The position numbers and the translations under genes were made by a program. From Salegentibacter salegens (GTDB lineage Bacteria; Bacteroidota; Bacteroidia; Flavobacteriales; Flavobacteriaceae), in NCBI RefSeq assembly GCF_900142975.1, contig NZ_LT670848.1:3844001-3908000 (forward strand): a stretch of 64,000 nucleotides of DNA, written 5' to 3'. Shown piece after piece: positions 34,960 to 43,440 of this stretch. The notes below the pieces were generated by a model. That model searched no databases. It saw nothing but the letters and a program-made list of their open reading frames with translations, and was not told where the DNA came from. Numbering within the stretch: position 1 is the stretch's first letter; each line of letters begins with the position of its first letter.

Positions 34960-36193
34960 GAATCCTTTGCATAACCCCTTACAAACATAGCATAAAAAAT
35001 TTGTGTGCATGGTTGGTTTTCACTAATTTCATGCTTTACAAAAACCATCTCCTATGAGCCAGTTAAGTTTTTCCGATATAGAATTGGGACGCAGTAGAAA
35101 GCCCAGCAGGGTATCCTCCAAGTTAAACAAGATCAATAATTTGGTGGAATGGGACAAAGTCTTCAATCTGGTGCAGGCAGTGGACAACACCAATAAAGTT
35201 ATCGGTGGAGCGCCGCACCGCGATCTTTCCATTAAGGTCAAAATGCTTTTTCTTCAGCACCTGTATAACCTGAGCGACCCGGAACTGGAGGATCAGGTCA
35301 ACGACCGCTTGAGTTTTCAAAAATTTGCAGGGATCAACTACACTACCACGGTGCCAGATTTCACGACCATATGGCGGTTCAAAGAAGCCTTGGTACGGGA
35401 AGGCTTGATGGATGGGTTGTTTGCTTTGATCTTGGCCAGTCTTGAATCAAAAGGTTTGTTGCTGAAAAAAGGAACGAGTGTAGATGCCACCATCCTTCAG
35501 TCCACCACCAAGCCGTTGAGCAAGGAGCGGCGGGAAGAACTGGAAAAACACCCGAGTGCGCAAATAGATACCGATGCCCAATCCACGGCAAAGCGGGGGA
35601 AGAAATATTTTGGTTATAAAGGTCATATTGGAACCGATGTGGGCAGTGAGCTGATAAGGAAAAGGACATTCACTTCGGCACGTCCTCATGATTCCCAGCT
35701 AAAAGATGAACTCCTTAGCGGCGATGAGCAGATGATTTTTGGCGATAGCGCCTATGGCACTATTGCCGACAAGCGAAAGGCCAGGAAAGAGGGTGTTTAT
35801 TACGGGATGCTGGACAAAGGGACACGAAAGCGGAAACTCTCCGCGACGCAAAAGAAAAACAACAAGAAGAAATCAAAGATAAGATGCAAGGTTGAACACC
35901 CTTTCGCCTATTTGAAGGAAAAGTTGAACTACAAAAGAACGGTTGCTAAAACAATGGCAAGGAACGAATTAAGGTTTGACTTCAACTGCATCCTGTACAA
36001 TATTTTTCGGGCCAGTTATCTGCTCTCGAAAGCCTAAAACGTGGGAACGTGCGCAGTGTTGGAACAAAAAGGGAATAAAATAACGAAAATGATGAAAAAA
36101 ATTGGCCAAAAGTCAAGGATTTAGGCAAAATAGTCCAAAAAAATTCTCGGAAAAGAGAAATAAAAGAAAAACCATTACTTATTCAAAGCTTCC
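34960..36193 (+). mobile_element. IS5-family insertion sequence in a GT9 gene
   Basis: About 1234 bases. Ends GAATCCTTTGCATAA (left) and, reversed, GGAAGCTTTGAATAA (right) agree at 11 of 15 positions and share the CTTTG core usual for IS5-type ends. The target repeat tataaga is present at 34955-34961 and 36194-36200; how many of these bases are true duplication (5-7) is ambiguous. One transposase gene on the plus strand. Clearly richer in GC than its neighbours, which points to recent arrival. Confidence 0.85.
35054..36037 (+). CDS. IS5-family transposase
   Basis: 327 residues, complete. N-terminal DUF772-like domain (HRDLSIKVKMLFLQHLYNLSDPELEDQVNDRLSFQKF), DDE domain with GTSVDATI (Asp), MIFGDSAYGT (Asp) and RCKVEHPFAYLK (Glu). 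Full length with all catalytic residues, so probably active. Transcribed opposite to the gene it interrupts. Codon use (GCG, CGG, GGC rich) differs from the AT-rich genes around it. Confidence 0.95.
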   Translation: MSQLSFSDIELGRSRKPSRVSSKLNKINNLVEWDKVFNLVQAVDNTNKVIGGAPHRDLSIKVKMLFLQHLYNLSDPELEDQVNDRLSFQKFAGINYTTTVPDFTTIWRFKEALVREGLMDGLFALILASLESKGLLLKKGTSVDATILQSTTKPLSKERREELEKHPSAQIDTDAQSTAKRGKKYFGYKGHIGTDVGSELIRKRTFTSARPHDSQLKDELLSGDEQMIFGDSAYGTIADKRKARKEGVYYGMLDKGTRKRKLSATQKKNNKKKSKIRCKVEHPFAYLKEKLNYKRTVAKTMARNELRFDFNCILYNIFRASYLLSKA

Positions 36194-36841
36194 TATAAGA
36201 TTACCAGCCGTAACTTCCACTATATGATTTAGCAGCACAGCTAAATATTCCGGCGGATAGGTTTTTTCTATTGAACTTCCTAAAACAGAAATCATAAAAA
36301 GGGGTTTACTCTCTAAAAGTCTGGCAGTGGTTAATTCCTTTTTTGCCTTTAACTTTTCACTTTCAGTAAGATAAATCTTTGGTTTAATTTCTGATAAAAA
36401 AGTGGTGTTGAGTGGTTCCAGCAGTTTCAAGCGCTTTTCTATAGCTATCCCAGCCGAACTTTTTTCCTGAATATTTTGATTAAAAACGCTGGTGTAGAAA
36501 AACTGGGTATATTGTTTTTTATAAGCAATTCTAATATCAGCCTTAGACATAAAGCTTAGAATGCCGGTGCTGATCTTGGAATAAACGTCTATTACTACGG
36601 AATATTTTTCCCTTCTTATTTTCTGCAGGAATGAGATAAAGTTTAATGGAGCATTATTGATTTTAGGATCATACTCTATCACCTTATCTATAAATGGATT
36701 ATTTTCAATAACCGGGCGGGTATGAGGATATATTAAATAATGCAGCTCAGCTTCAGGATAGTTCTTCCGAAGCGCTTCAAATAAGATTGAGGACGTAAGT
36801 ACATCCCCAATCATTTTTTGCTGAATTATGAGTATTTTCAT
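36194..36841 (-). pseudogene. Glycosyltransferase family 9 (heptosyltransferase-like), 5' part split by IS
   Basis: 216 codons of the N-terminal GT-B domain: MKILIIQQKMIGDVLTSSILFEALRKNYPEAELHYL, the usual heptosyltransferase start, then VIDVYSKISTGILSFMSKADIRIAYKK and FMISVLGSSIEKTYPPEYLAVLL. After AGNLI the frame enters the IS and stops four residues later (GSFE), at 36179. Without the second domain the product cannot be active as a GT-B enzyme. The remaining part is at 34538-34959. Confidence 0.88.
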
Positions 36842-36967
36842 AGACCCTCCAAGCCTCCCCCAAGGGGTGGTCTTGTTGTTAATTAATATTTTATAACCCC
36901 TTTCAAAAATTCTTCCAAAATGAAGTTATCGCAAGAATTCCCCTTTTGGGGGTAGGGTACTGCTATT
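36842..36967. repeat. Gap with CTCCCCCAAGGGG-type palindromes
   Basis: CCTCCCCCAAGGGGTGG at about 36853-36869 and CCCCTTTTGGGGGTAGGG at about 36940-36957, in opposite orientation. A relative, CCCCCTTCGGGGGTTAGGGGG, is at about 40855-40875. Both sit just after stop codons of minus-strand genes and could act as weak terminators. Confidence 0.5.
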
Positions 36968-37783
36968 TTAAACCGCTACATTATATTCCCTCAAAGCATC
37001 GTTAAGAGAAGTCTTTTTGTTTGTAGATTCTTTTCTTTTTCCAATAATTAACGCACAGGGAACATTGTATTCTCCCGCAGGAAATTTCTTTACATAACTC
37101 CCCGGAATTACTACCGATCTTGCCGGAACAATCCCTTTCATTTCTTGAGGTTCATCACCGGTTACATCTATTATTTTTGTAGAAGCGGTAAGTACCACAT
37201 TAGCTCCTAAAACTGCTTCTTTTTCAACTTTAATACCTTCTACTACAATACTTCTTGAGCCAAGAAATGCGTTATCTTCTATAATAACGGGAGATGCTTG
37301 TAGAGGTTCTAAAACACCGCCAATTCCTACTCCGCCACTAAGGTGAACATTTTTGCCAATTTGGGCACAACTACCAACGGTAGCCCAGGTATCTACCATA
37401 GTACCTTCGTCTACATAAGCACCAATATTTACATAGCTCGGCATCATAATCACTCCGCTAGAAATATATGCTCCATGTCTTGCCACTGCATTGGGAACTA
37501 CACGAATTCCTTTTTCTTTATAACCTCTCTTTAATGGGATTTTATCGTGGTATTCAAAAATACCTGCTTCTAAAGTTTCCATTTGCTGGATAGGGAAATA
37601 AAGTACTACGCCTTTTTTTACCCACTCGTTTACCTGCCAGCCGTTTTCGGTAGGCTCTGCGGTACGCAATTTGCCGGCGTCTAATAGCGAGACAACTTCG
37701 CGAATGGCTTTTATGGTTTCTGTATCTTTTAGAAGCTCACGGTTTTCCCAGGCAGCTTCTATTGTATTCTTTAATTGTTCCAT
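36968..37783 (-). CDS. dapD: 2,3,4,5-tetrahydropyridine-2,6-dicarboxylate N-succinyltransferase
   Basis: Succinyl-CoA-dependent step of the diaminopimelate/lysine pathway. 271 residues. The N-terminal helical domain is followed by a left-handed beta helix of hexapeptide repeats (VMMPSYVNIGAYVDEGTMVDTWATVGSCAQIG, VHLSGGVGIGGVLEPLQASPVIIEDNAFLGSRSIVVEGIKV as repeating units), then VPARSVVIPGSYVKKFPAGEY. Acts as a cytoplasmic trimer. Stands alone, upstream of the split GT9 gene. Confidence 0.95.
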   Translation of the reverse strand: MEQLKNTIEAAWENRELLKDTETIKAIREVVSLLDAGKLRTAEPTENGWQVNEWVKKGVVLYFPIQQMETLEAGIFEYHDKIPLKRGYKEKGIRVVPNAVARHGAYISSGVIMMPSYVNIGAYVDEGTMVDTWATVGSCAQIGKNVHLSGGVGIGGVLEPLQASPVIIEDNAFLGSRSIVVEGIKVEKEAVLGANVVLTASTKIIDVTGDEPQEMKGIVPARSVVIPGSYVKKFPAGEYNVPCALIIGKRKESTNKKTSLNDALREYNVAV

Positions 37784-37818
37784 ACGTAAATATCGTTTGT
37801 TGTAAATTTGTGAACGGT

Positions 37819-38505
37819 TTATGTCTTTATTTTATATTCTCTTATAAAATCTAAAATACTATATACAAAGAAACCTATTCCTATCATTTCAAAAAGTTCT
37901 TCAAAAGTAGACAATATAAAAGTATCTGGTACCCTTAGTAAATTCTCGTTTTGTAGCTGGTTATACTCTACATACCAGCCGGTAAACATTTCTATTACCA
38001 TGGCCCCCGAGACGAAAATTGCTCCCGCCATTATAAAGTTTAATCTTGTTTTCTTAGGAAGTTTTAGTAAGGATTTTAATAATGTTAACCCAATAAGAAT
38101 CAATGCAATTCCGTAGGGCACTACCCAGGCGAAGAAAAATATGCCTGACGTTTCTACATTTTCCCCAAAAGCTCTTCCTACCTTCTCATGAATAACAAGC
38201 AACTCATCAAGACCTATAAACAAAATAAGAATACTTAAAAATATCCAGAAACTTTTGACCTTCTTAATGCTAAGCTTACTAAAAGCTATAATGGCCAGTA
38301 GAATTGATGCAGTAAAATGAAGACTACTGGAAAAAATAGTAGGCGCGTTTCGCTCCAGGTTAAAATTGGTTTTTCTGAAAAAATAATCTCTTTGCTCTAA
38401 ATTGTTATAATAGAAATCTAAATAACTTAAAATATTTAGCACCAGGAGGATCAGAATACACACTAAAATTCCCGTAAATATTTTTTCAGGATAATTCTTT
38501 TTCAA
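37819..38505 (-). CDS. Hypothetical six-helix membrane protein
   Basis: 228 residues with six predicted membrane helices (about 10-32, 58-80, 86-108, 122-146, 154-178, 198-222). No family recognised. Charged residues lie at or within helices: GLDELLVIHEKVG at the end of helix 3, VIEMFTGW in helix 5 and STFEELFEMIG entering helix 6. A cluster of Asp, Glu and His in the membrane suggests a metal or proton site. Downstream of nothing obvious; 35 bases upstream of dapD on the same strand. Confidence 0.65.
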   Translation of the reverse strand: MKKNYPEKIFTGILVCILILLVLNILSYLDFYYNNLEQRDYFFRKTNFNLERNAPTIFSSSLHFTASILLAIIAFSKLSIKKVKSFWIFLSILILFIGLDELLVIHEKVGRAFGENVETSGIFFFAWVVPYGIALILIGLTLLKSLLKLPKKTRLNFIMAGAIFVSGAMVIEMFTGWYVEYNQLQNENLLRVPDTFILSTFEELFEMIGIGFFVYSILDFIREYKIKT

Positions 38506-38613
38506 TTTTTCTCATTTTTAGAAGTGCAAAGCTAAAACAATTAGAAGAATTTCACACCTAAGCCTTAAATAATAGATTAGCCAGGACAAATTTTTATATT
38601 GTCTATTTAAGCG

Positions 38614-38621
38614 TATTTTTG
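38614..38621 (+). promoter_or_regulatory. -7 promoter motif of ruvX
   Basis: TATTTTTG matches TAnnTTTG and ends only 8 bases before the ATG at 38630, so the transcript would have almost no leader. A correctly spaced -33 TTG was not found. Confidence 0.45.
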
Positions 38622-38629
38622 CAAACGAA

Positions 38630-39037
38630 ATGGGAAGAGTATTAGCACTTGATTTTGGGACAAAACGCACTGGTATTGCGGTTAGTGATGAGCTTAAAAT
38701 GATTGCCTCAGGATTAACTACCGTAAAAACACCGGAACTTTTAAATTTTCTCGATAAATATTTTAAAGAGGAATACGTAGAATTGGTGTTAGTGGGAGAA
38801 CCTAAGCAAAAAGACGATTCAGCTTCAGAAAGTGAAGTGTATATTCAGGAATTTTTAAAGGTTTTTACTAAAAAATTTCCCGAAATGCCTATGAAAAGGG
38901 TGGACGAAAGGTTTACTTCCAAAATGGCATTTCAGTCTATGATAGACAGCGGACTTAAAAAGAAAAAACGTAGGGATAAAGCCCTGATAGATGAAATAAG
39001 CGCAACGATAATTCTGCAGACTTACTTATACGAGTAA
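38630..39037 (+). CDS. ruvX: Holliday junction resolvase RuvX / YqgF family
   Basis: 135 residues, RNase H-like fold. GRVLALDFGTKRTGIAVSD holds the first catalytic Asp; LVLVGEPKQKDDSASESE the second acid; VDERFTSKMA and RRDKALIDEISATIILQTYL the last. The family is also linked to pre-16S rRNA 5' processing, which may be its main role. Probably transcribed with the genes to 40.6 kb, though spacing to the next gene includes a repeat. Confidence 0.92.
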   Translation: MGRVLALDFGTKRTGIAVSDELKMIASGLTTVKTPELLNFLDKYFKEEYVELVLVGEPKQKDDSASESEVYIQEFLKVFTKKFPEMPMKRVDERFTSKMAFQSMIDSGLKKKKRRDKALIDEISATIILQTYLYE

Positions 39038-39059
39038 TTAAGTAAGAATAAATAATAAA

Positions 39060-39088
39060 TTAGAAGCTGAAACAAGTTTAGCTTGACG
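39060..39088. repeat. CTGAAAC-type repeat after ruvX
   Basis: TTAGAAGCTGAAAC..TTTAGCTTGACG, one imperfect palindrome of the dispersed family in inverted orientation. Confidence 0.6.
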
Positions 39089-39143
39089 TTAAAAAATGAA
39101 TAGTGAATAATGATTAATGAATAATTTTTCGGAGGTTCATATT

Positions 39144-39506
39144 ATGAAAAACGACTTAATTAAACGTTCCAATATTTTCGCACATAAATGTGTGAAATTG
39201 GCAATAAATCTTCCTAAAAATAAATTGGGGAGTCATATTGAAGGTCAGTTGATACGGTGCAGCACCTCCGTTGCAGCAAATTATCGGGCTGTTTGTTTGG
39301 GACAATCAAAAAAAGCGTTTATTTCAAAATTAGGAATAGTAATTGAAGAAGCCGATGAATGTATTTTCTGGATTGAGTTTGCAAAGGATGAAAATTTGAT
39401 TAATGAGGAAAATTCAAAAGAGTTGATCGTAGAGGCCAAAGAGTTGACATCAATTTTTATAGCATCAAGAATAACCTCGGTGAGAAATCTCAATTCTGGA
39501 AAATAG
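39144..39506 (+). CDS. Four helix bundle protein (23S rRNA intervening sequence type)
   Basis: About 120 residues. RSNIFAHKCVKLAINLP, LGSHIEGQLIRCSTSVAANYRAVCLGQSKKAFISKLGIVIEEADECIFWIEFA and LIVEAKELTSIFIASRIT match the S23/avd-like four helix bundle family. I choose the ATG at 39144, which has GGAGG ten bases upstream, over the frame's first ATG at 39117. These proteins often occur alone among housekeeping genes or near retroelements; no reverse transcriptase is present here. Function unknown. Confidence 0.88.
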   Translation: MKNDLIKRSNIFAHKCVKLAINLPKNKLGSHIEGQLIRCSTSVAANYRAVCLGQSKKAFISKLGIVIEEADECIFWIEFAKDENLINEENSKELIVEAKELTSIFIASRITSVRNLNSGK

Positions 39507-39546
39507 GATTATAAATTATACATTATAAAATATACAATTAAAAAGA

Positions 39547-40137
39547 ATGATTTTACCAATTGTAGCTTACGGAGATCCGGTTTTACGAAAAAAATGTAAA
39601 GAAATTCCGGAGGATTATCCAAAACTGGATGAGTTGATAGAAAATATGTGGGAAACTATGTATAATGCTTTTGGTGTTGGTTTGGCCGCACCACAAGTTG
39701 GGAGGCCAATACGTTTGTTTCTCGTAGATTCAAGTCCGTTTGCTGAAGATGAAGAATTAGAACTTCAGGAACGAGAAGAGCTTAAGAAACTAAAAAAGGT
39801 TTTTATCAACCCTAAAATTGTTGAAGAAGAAGGAGAAGAATGGGCTTTTAACGAAGGCTGTTTAAGTATTCCTGAAATTAGGGAAGATGTATTTAGAAAG
39901 CCAAAGATTACCATAGAATATCAGGATGAAAATTTTGAAGCGCATCGTGATACTTTTACCGGCTTGTCTGCGAGGGTAATTCAGCACGAATACGACCATA
40001 TTGAAGGAATTTTATTTACCGATAAACTATCCAGCTTAAAAAAACGTTTGCTAAAAGGAAAACTCTCCGGCATTTCTAAAGGGAAAATAAAGATTGAATA
40101 TAAAATGCGTTTTCCTGAAATGAAAAAAGGACGGTAA
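39547..40137 (+). CDS. def: Peptide deformylase
   Basis: Removes the formyl group from nascent proteins. 196 residues. Motif 1 GVGLAAPQVG, motif 2 EGCLSIP (metal Cys), motif 3 VIQHEYDHIEG (HExxH with metal His and catalytic Glu). The loop after PQVGRPIRLFLVDSSPFAEDEELELQ is longer and more acidic than in E. coli, as is common in Bacteroidota. Second to last of a short plus-strand unit. Confidence 0.96.
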   Translation: MILPIVAYGDPVLRKKCKEIPEDYPKLDELIENMWETMYNAFGVGLAAPQVGRPIRLFLVDSSPFAEDEELELQEREELKKLKKVFINPKIVEEEGEEWAFNEGCLSIPEIREDVFRKPKITIEYQDENFEAHRDTFTGLSARVIQHEYDHIEGILFTDKLSSLKKRLLKGKLSGISKGKIKIEYKMRFPEMKKGR

Positions 40138-40197
40138 TCACTTTGATAATTAGTTCTGGCAGCTGATATTTGCCAGCCAAAATTTAACACACACTCT

Positions 40198-40632
40198 ATG
40201 GGATTAGATAAAATATTAGCGATTTCGGGAAAACCCGGTTTATACGAATTAACCGCACAAAGCCGTGGCGGATTTATTGTGAAATCAATTCCTGAGGGAA
40301 AGAAAATGGCCGTAAATATTCGCCATAATGTTAGCTTGTTAAGCGAAATAGCGATTTATACATATACCGAAGAAGTTCCGCTTGCGGAAATCTTTGAAAA
40401 GATGAAAGAAAAGGAAGATGGGGGAGAGGCAATAAGCCACAAATCTAATAAAGCTGAATTGGAGAATTATTTTGCTGAAATTTTACCCGATTATGACGTA
40501 GACCGAGTTTATGCCAGCGATATGAAGAAAATTTTCCAATGGTATAACTTGTTGGTTAAAAACGGAATAACCGATTTCTCTACTGAAGAAGAAAAACCAG
40601 CCGATAAAGATAATACAGGGGAGGAAGAATAG
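40198..40632 (+). CDS. DUF5606 domain-containing protein
   Basis: 144 residues. GLDKILAISGKPGLYELTAQSRGGFIVKSIPEGKKM, SLLSEIAIYTYTEEVPLAEIF and VYASDMKKIFQWYNLLVKNGI are the pattern of DUF5606, a small family typical of Bacteroidota and commonly next to def and ruvX as here. An acidic tail ends the protein. Function unknown; conserved neighbours suggest a link to translation or rRNA maturation. Confidence 0.85.
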   Translation: MGLDKILAISGKPGLYELTAQSRGGFIVKSIPEGKKMAVNIRHNVSLLSEIAIYTYTEEVPLAEIFEKMKEKEDGGEAISHKSNKAELENYFAEILPDYDVDRVYASDMKKIFQWYNLLVKNGITDFSTEEEKPADKDNTGEEE

Positions 40633-40710
40633 GAACTTAAATATTTCCTGTTATTTCTAACCAAGCAATTTGTATTGAATTATCGAACATCGAAATGACA
40701 TTCAAAATAC

Positions 40711-40746
40711 AAACCTCACAGGATTTTAAAACCTGTGAGGTTTTTT
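40711..40746 (+). terminator. Terminator built from a CACAGG-type repeat
   Basis: AAACCTCACAGG (40711-40722) pairs with CCTGTGAGGTTT (40732-40743), followed by a run of T on the plus strand. It belongs to the same family as hairpins at 4003-4035 and 23517-23548. Confidence 0.75.
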
Positions 40747-40877
40747 AATACCTTCAAAAATTCCGTTATCCCGGATTAAGTTCGAAATCACACTAAGTTT
40801 GCTTTATAATTTATAATAGATTTCAAGTATTTTTGGCATAAAAATTTTGAGTTCCCCCTTCGGGGGTTAGGGGGCTT

Positions 40878-43367
40878 TTAATCCAAAACCCCTAAAAACT
40901 TTAGTCCAAAAATAAACGCGCCTTCCCGCTGTCCATCCATATTAGAAACCACGTAATCTAATCTTAACAGCCTGTATTTTCCAAAGCCAAGGTTATCTAT
41001 TCCTACTGAATATTCAGAATAAGGTTTGTTATCTTGAGTATAAAGAGCGTGAGCGCCAACTACCAAATTATAATTAAGCTGATTTAAAAAAGGAATTTTT
41101 CCTAACACCCAGCCTTTAAAATCGTGTTCGGCGTGTGCTTCAGCATAGGTTTTGTTGGTACTCATCGCATAATAGGGCAGGAGGTTGAATCTAGATAAAT
41201 TGCTAAAACCATTATTTACCCGGGTTTGATTTCCAATAAAATGCCGGTAATCTACAAAGGCCATATCTTCAGCATTTAAAAAAGTTCCACCATTTAAATT
41301 ATAGCCAAATTCACCTTTATTGGCCAGTTTTAAAGTTTGGGTTACCGAAGCTTTAAATTGATCAAAATTATATTCTTCTATACTCGCGCCAAAGCCTTTC
41401 TCATATCCCAGGTACAATGTGGGATATTTCTCGTCATTAATATTGAATTTTCCGCTGGGATAACTCATATACTTTTGCCCGAATCTTATTCTGGTAGTAA
41501 GATTCAGTTTAAAAATGTCGTGTTCTCTGAATAAAATGGTGCCAAAATGTTGCGGATCTATTGGATTGTTGGAAGTGTATTCTACACCTTCATTATCAAT
41601 AATTACCTGGTCGGTATTGTTAAATAGCGGATTTCTATTTTCATATCTAAAATCTCCAAAAAAGTATAATCCGTTAGATATTTCCTGCTGGTACGCGATT
41701 TCTGCAAAAGAACGTTCATAAAGTTTCAGGTAATTGTGTTCAAAGAATATGGTAGTAATATCGTTTAATCGTTCCGAAATTGGAGTTCTATCGTTAATTT
41801 GTGCGGTTTCTATTCCTCCAGAAAGCCTTAAAACCGGCCTGCTGGAGTTATTAAATTGTTTCTGAAATCCTCCTTTAATTCTAAAGCGTTCTTCACTAAA
41901 ACCGTAATTAAGCGTTGTATATAAACGCCAGAATTTCCCGGAGTTCTCGTCTTCAGCGTCATTTTGCCTATATGAAATTGTGGTAGAAGTATTCCAACCC
42001 TGTACGGTATTAAAATGCGTACCCATAAGCGGGGAACTTATATTAAAATACCTGTCTTTGTGGGAATTTTGCCAGGAATAGCCAAAAACAGGATCGGTTA
42101 AATTGAATTTATTTCGTACTCCGTCAATCGAATCTAAATAAGGTTTTGAATTCCGAAGCGTTTGAATACTGTCTTTTTTTACATAATCGTTAATTTCCTC
42201 ATCGGTTAGCGGCACCGGGCGCAACTTTTGCCAATAAGTAGAATCTTTTTTATTCGCTGCTTCAGCAAAAGACATAATCTCATTACCAAAATCGTTTTTG
42301 CTGAATTCCGGTTCAAAATCATAATTGCTGTAAACCGCGGTAAACCTACCATCTCCAGAAATTCCAAACATCGCAAATTTAAAATCTACAGTTTGTGAAA
42401 TTTGAACGTAAAACCCGTTTTCTTTAGAGAAACGGTAATTCTGTTTAAAATCTAAAGTTTCAATGGGTGGCACCTGTATGGCCTGGCCGGTGGTTTGCAG
42501 CTCTACCCCAAAAATTTGCCAAAGGTCTTCCACGATATAAATAAAACCAGAAAATACCCGGTCTTTTTCGCGTTTAGGACTTACTTCTATTTTATTGATA
42601 AGGTTTCCGTTTTCATCATAAAAAGTTCCGTCTAACTTATAATCGTAGTAATTAAAGGCATATTCGGCGATTGGGGAAACCATTTCGCTGTTAATCTCAA
42701 TGGTATTTTCATAGAATGAAAAATAAGATTCCTGCGCCGAGTTTAAACTGAAACCATTATCGTCGCCACTAACTTTAGAGGCAATTATTTTTTCCTTAAA
42801 ATCGTCTGGACGTTTATATGCAATTTCAGAAATAGTTTCACTTAAATAAACAATACCGCTTCGGGTAGAGTCGAGGCCGCCGCCAAGATCGCCAATTTCC
42901 TGCCCAAGTATCTTTTCCGGGGCATTTTTAATTCGCCATAATCCGCGAGAATAATAATCGGCAGAATATGCTTCAAGTTTTTCTGCATTTCGTTTCCTAA
43001 AATCAATAGCTTTTCTAATAATTGCATTCGCGGGATTTTCTCCTGAAGAAATATTTACTTCATCTAAACTGGTGGTTTCCGTTTTTAGACTAATATCTAA
43101 TTCGTACGGAAACTCTTCAACTGAAATAGTCTTTTTCTGTGTTTGATAACCTAAAAACTGAAATACTAAATTGTAATTTCCAGGCTGATTTATTTTTAGC
43201 TCATAAAAGCCATTTTCGTTAGAAGTGGTTCCAAATCTTCCATCTTCCGTATAAATATTTACATAAGGGAGGCTTTTATTATCGGTGTCGGTAAGCTTGC
43301 CGGTAATTTGTGCCGATAAATTAATTGATGAAAGAATAAGAAAAATGATGATGATTTTTTGATGCAT
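40878..43367 (-). CDS. DUF5686 / carboxypeptidase-regulatory-like outer-membrane protein
   Basis: About 829 residues. I start at the ATG at 43367, which begins a signal peptide (MHQKIIIIFLILSSINLSAQ); the frame runs 34 codons further upstream without one. A CarboxypepD_reg-like beta sandwich follows (ITGKLTDTDNKSLPYVNIYTEDGRFGTTSNENGFY..VFQFLGYQT). The rest is the DUF5686 region ending in many beta strands and a terminal aromatic-rich strand, as in outer-membrane barrels. No TonB box or plug was recognised, so substrate uptake is not implied. Confidence 0.82.
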   Translation of the reverse strand: MHQKIIIIFLILSSINLSAQITGKLTDTDNKSLPYVNIYTEDGRFGTTSNENGFYELKINQPGNYNLVFQFLGYQTQKKTISVEEFPYELDISLKTETTSLDEVNISSGENPANAIIRKAIDFRKRNAEKLEAYSADYYSRGLWRIKNAPEKILGQEIGDLGGGLDSTRSGIVYLSETISEIAYKRPDDFKEKIIASKVSGDDNGFSLNSAQESYFSFYENTIEINSEMVSPIAEYAFNYYDYKLDGTFYDENGNLINKIEVSPKREKDRVFSGFIYIVEDLWQIFGVELQTTGQAIQVPPIETLDFKQNYRFSKENGFYVQISQTVDFKFAMFGISGDGRFTAVYSNYDFEPEFSKNDFGNEIMSFAEAANKKDSTYWQKLRPVPLTDEEINDYVKKDSIQTLRNSKPYLDSIDGVRNKFNLTDPVFGYSWQNSHKDRYFNISSPLMGTHFNTVQGWNTSTTISYRQNDAEDENSGKFWRLYTTLNYGFSEERFRIKGGFQKQFNNSSRPVLRLSGGIETAQINDRTPISERLNDITTIFFEHNYLKLYERSFAEIAYQQEISNGLYFFGDFRYENRNPLFNNTDQVIIDNEGVEYTSNNPIDPQHFGTILFREHDIFKLNLTTRIRFGQKYMSYPSGKFNINDEKYPTLYLGYEKGFGASIEEYNFDQFKASVTQTLKLANKGEFGYNLNGGTFLNAEDMAFVDYRHFIGNQTRVNNGFSNLSRFNLLPYYAMSTNKTYAEAHAEHDFKGWVLGKIPFLNQLNYNLVVGAHALYTQDNKPYSEYSVGIDNLGFGKYRLLRLDYVVSNMDGQREGAFIFGLKFLGVLD

Positions 43368-43440
43368 GATGATGAATTTTTTGATGCAACCAAAATAGAC
43401 AAAATAATTATAGTTTATGGAAGCTGCTGAGCGCTGTAAA

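Noticed and set aside
39144..39506. Diversity-generating retroelement accessory (Avd) for the four helix bundle protein
   Set aside because: No reverse transcriptase or variable/template repeat nearby; the short form fits the 23S intervening-sequence type.
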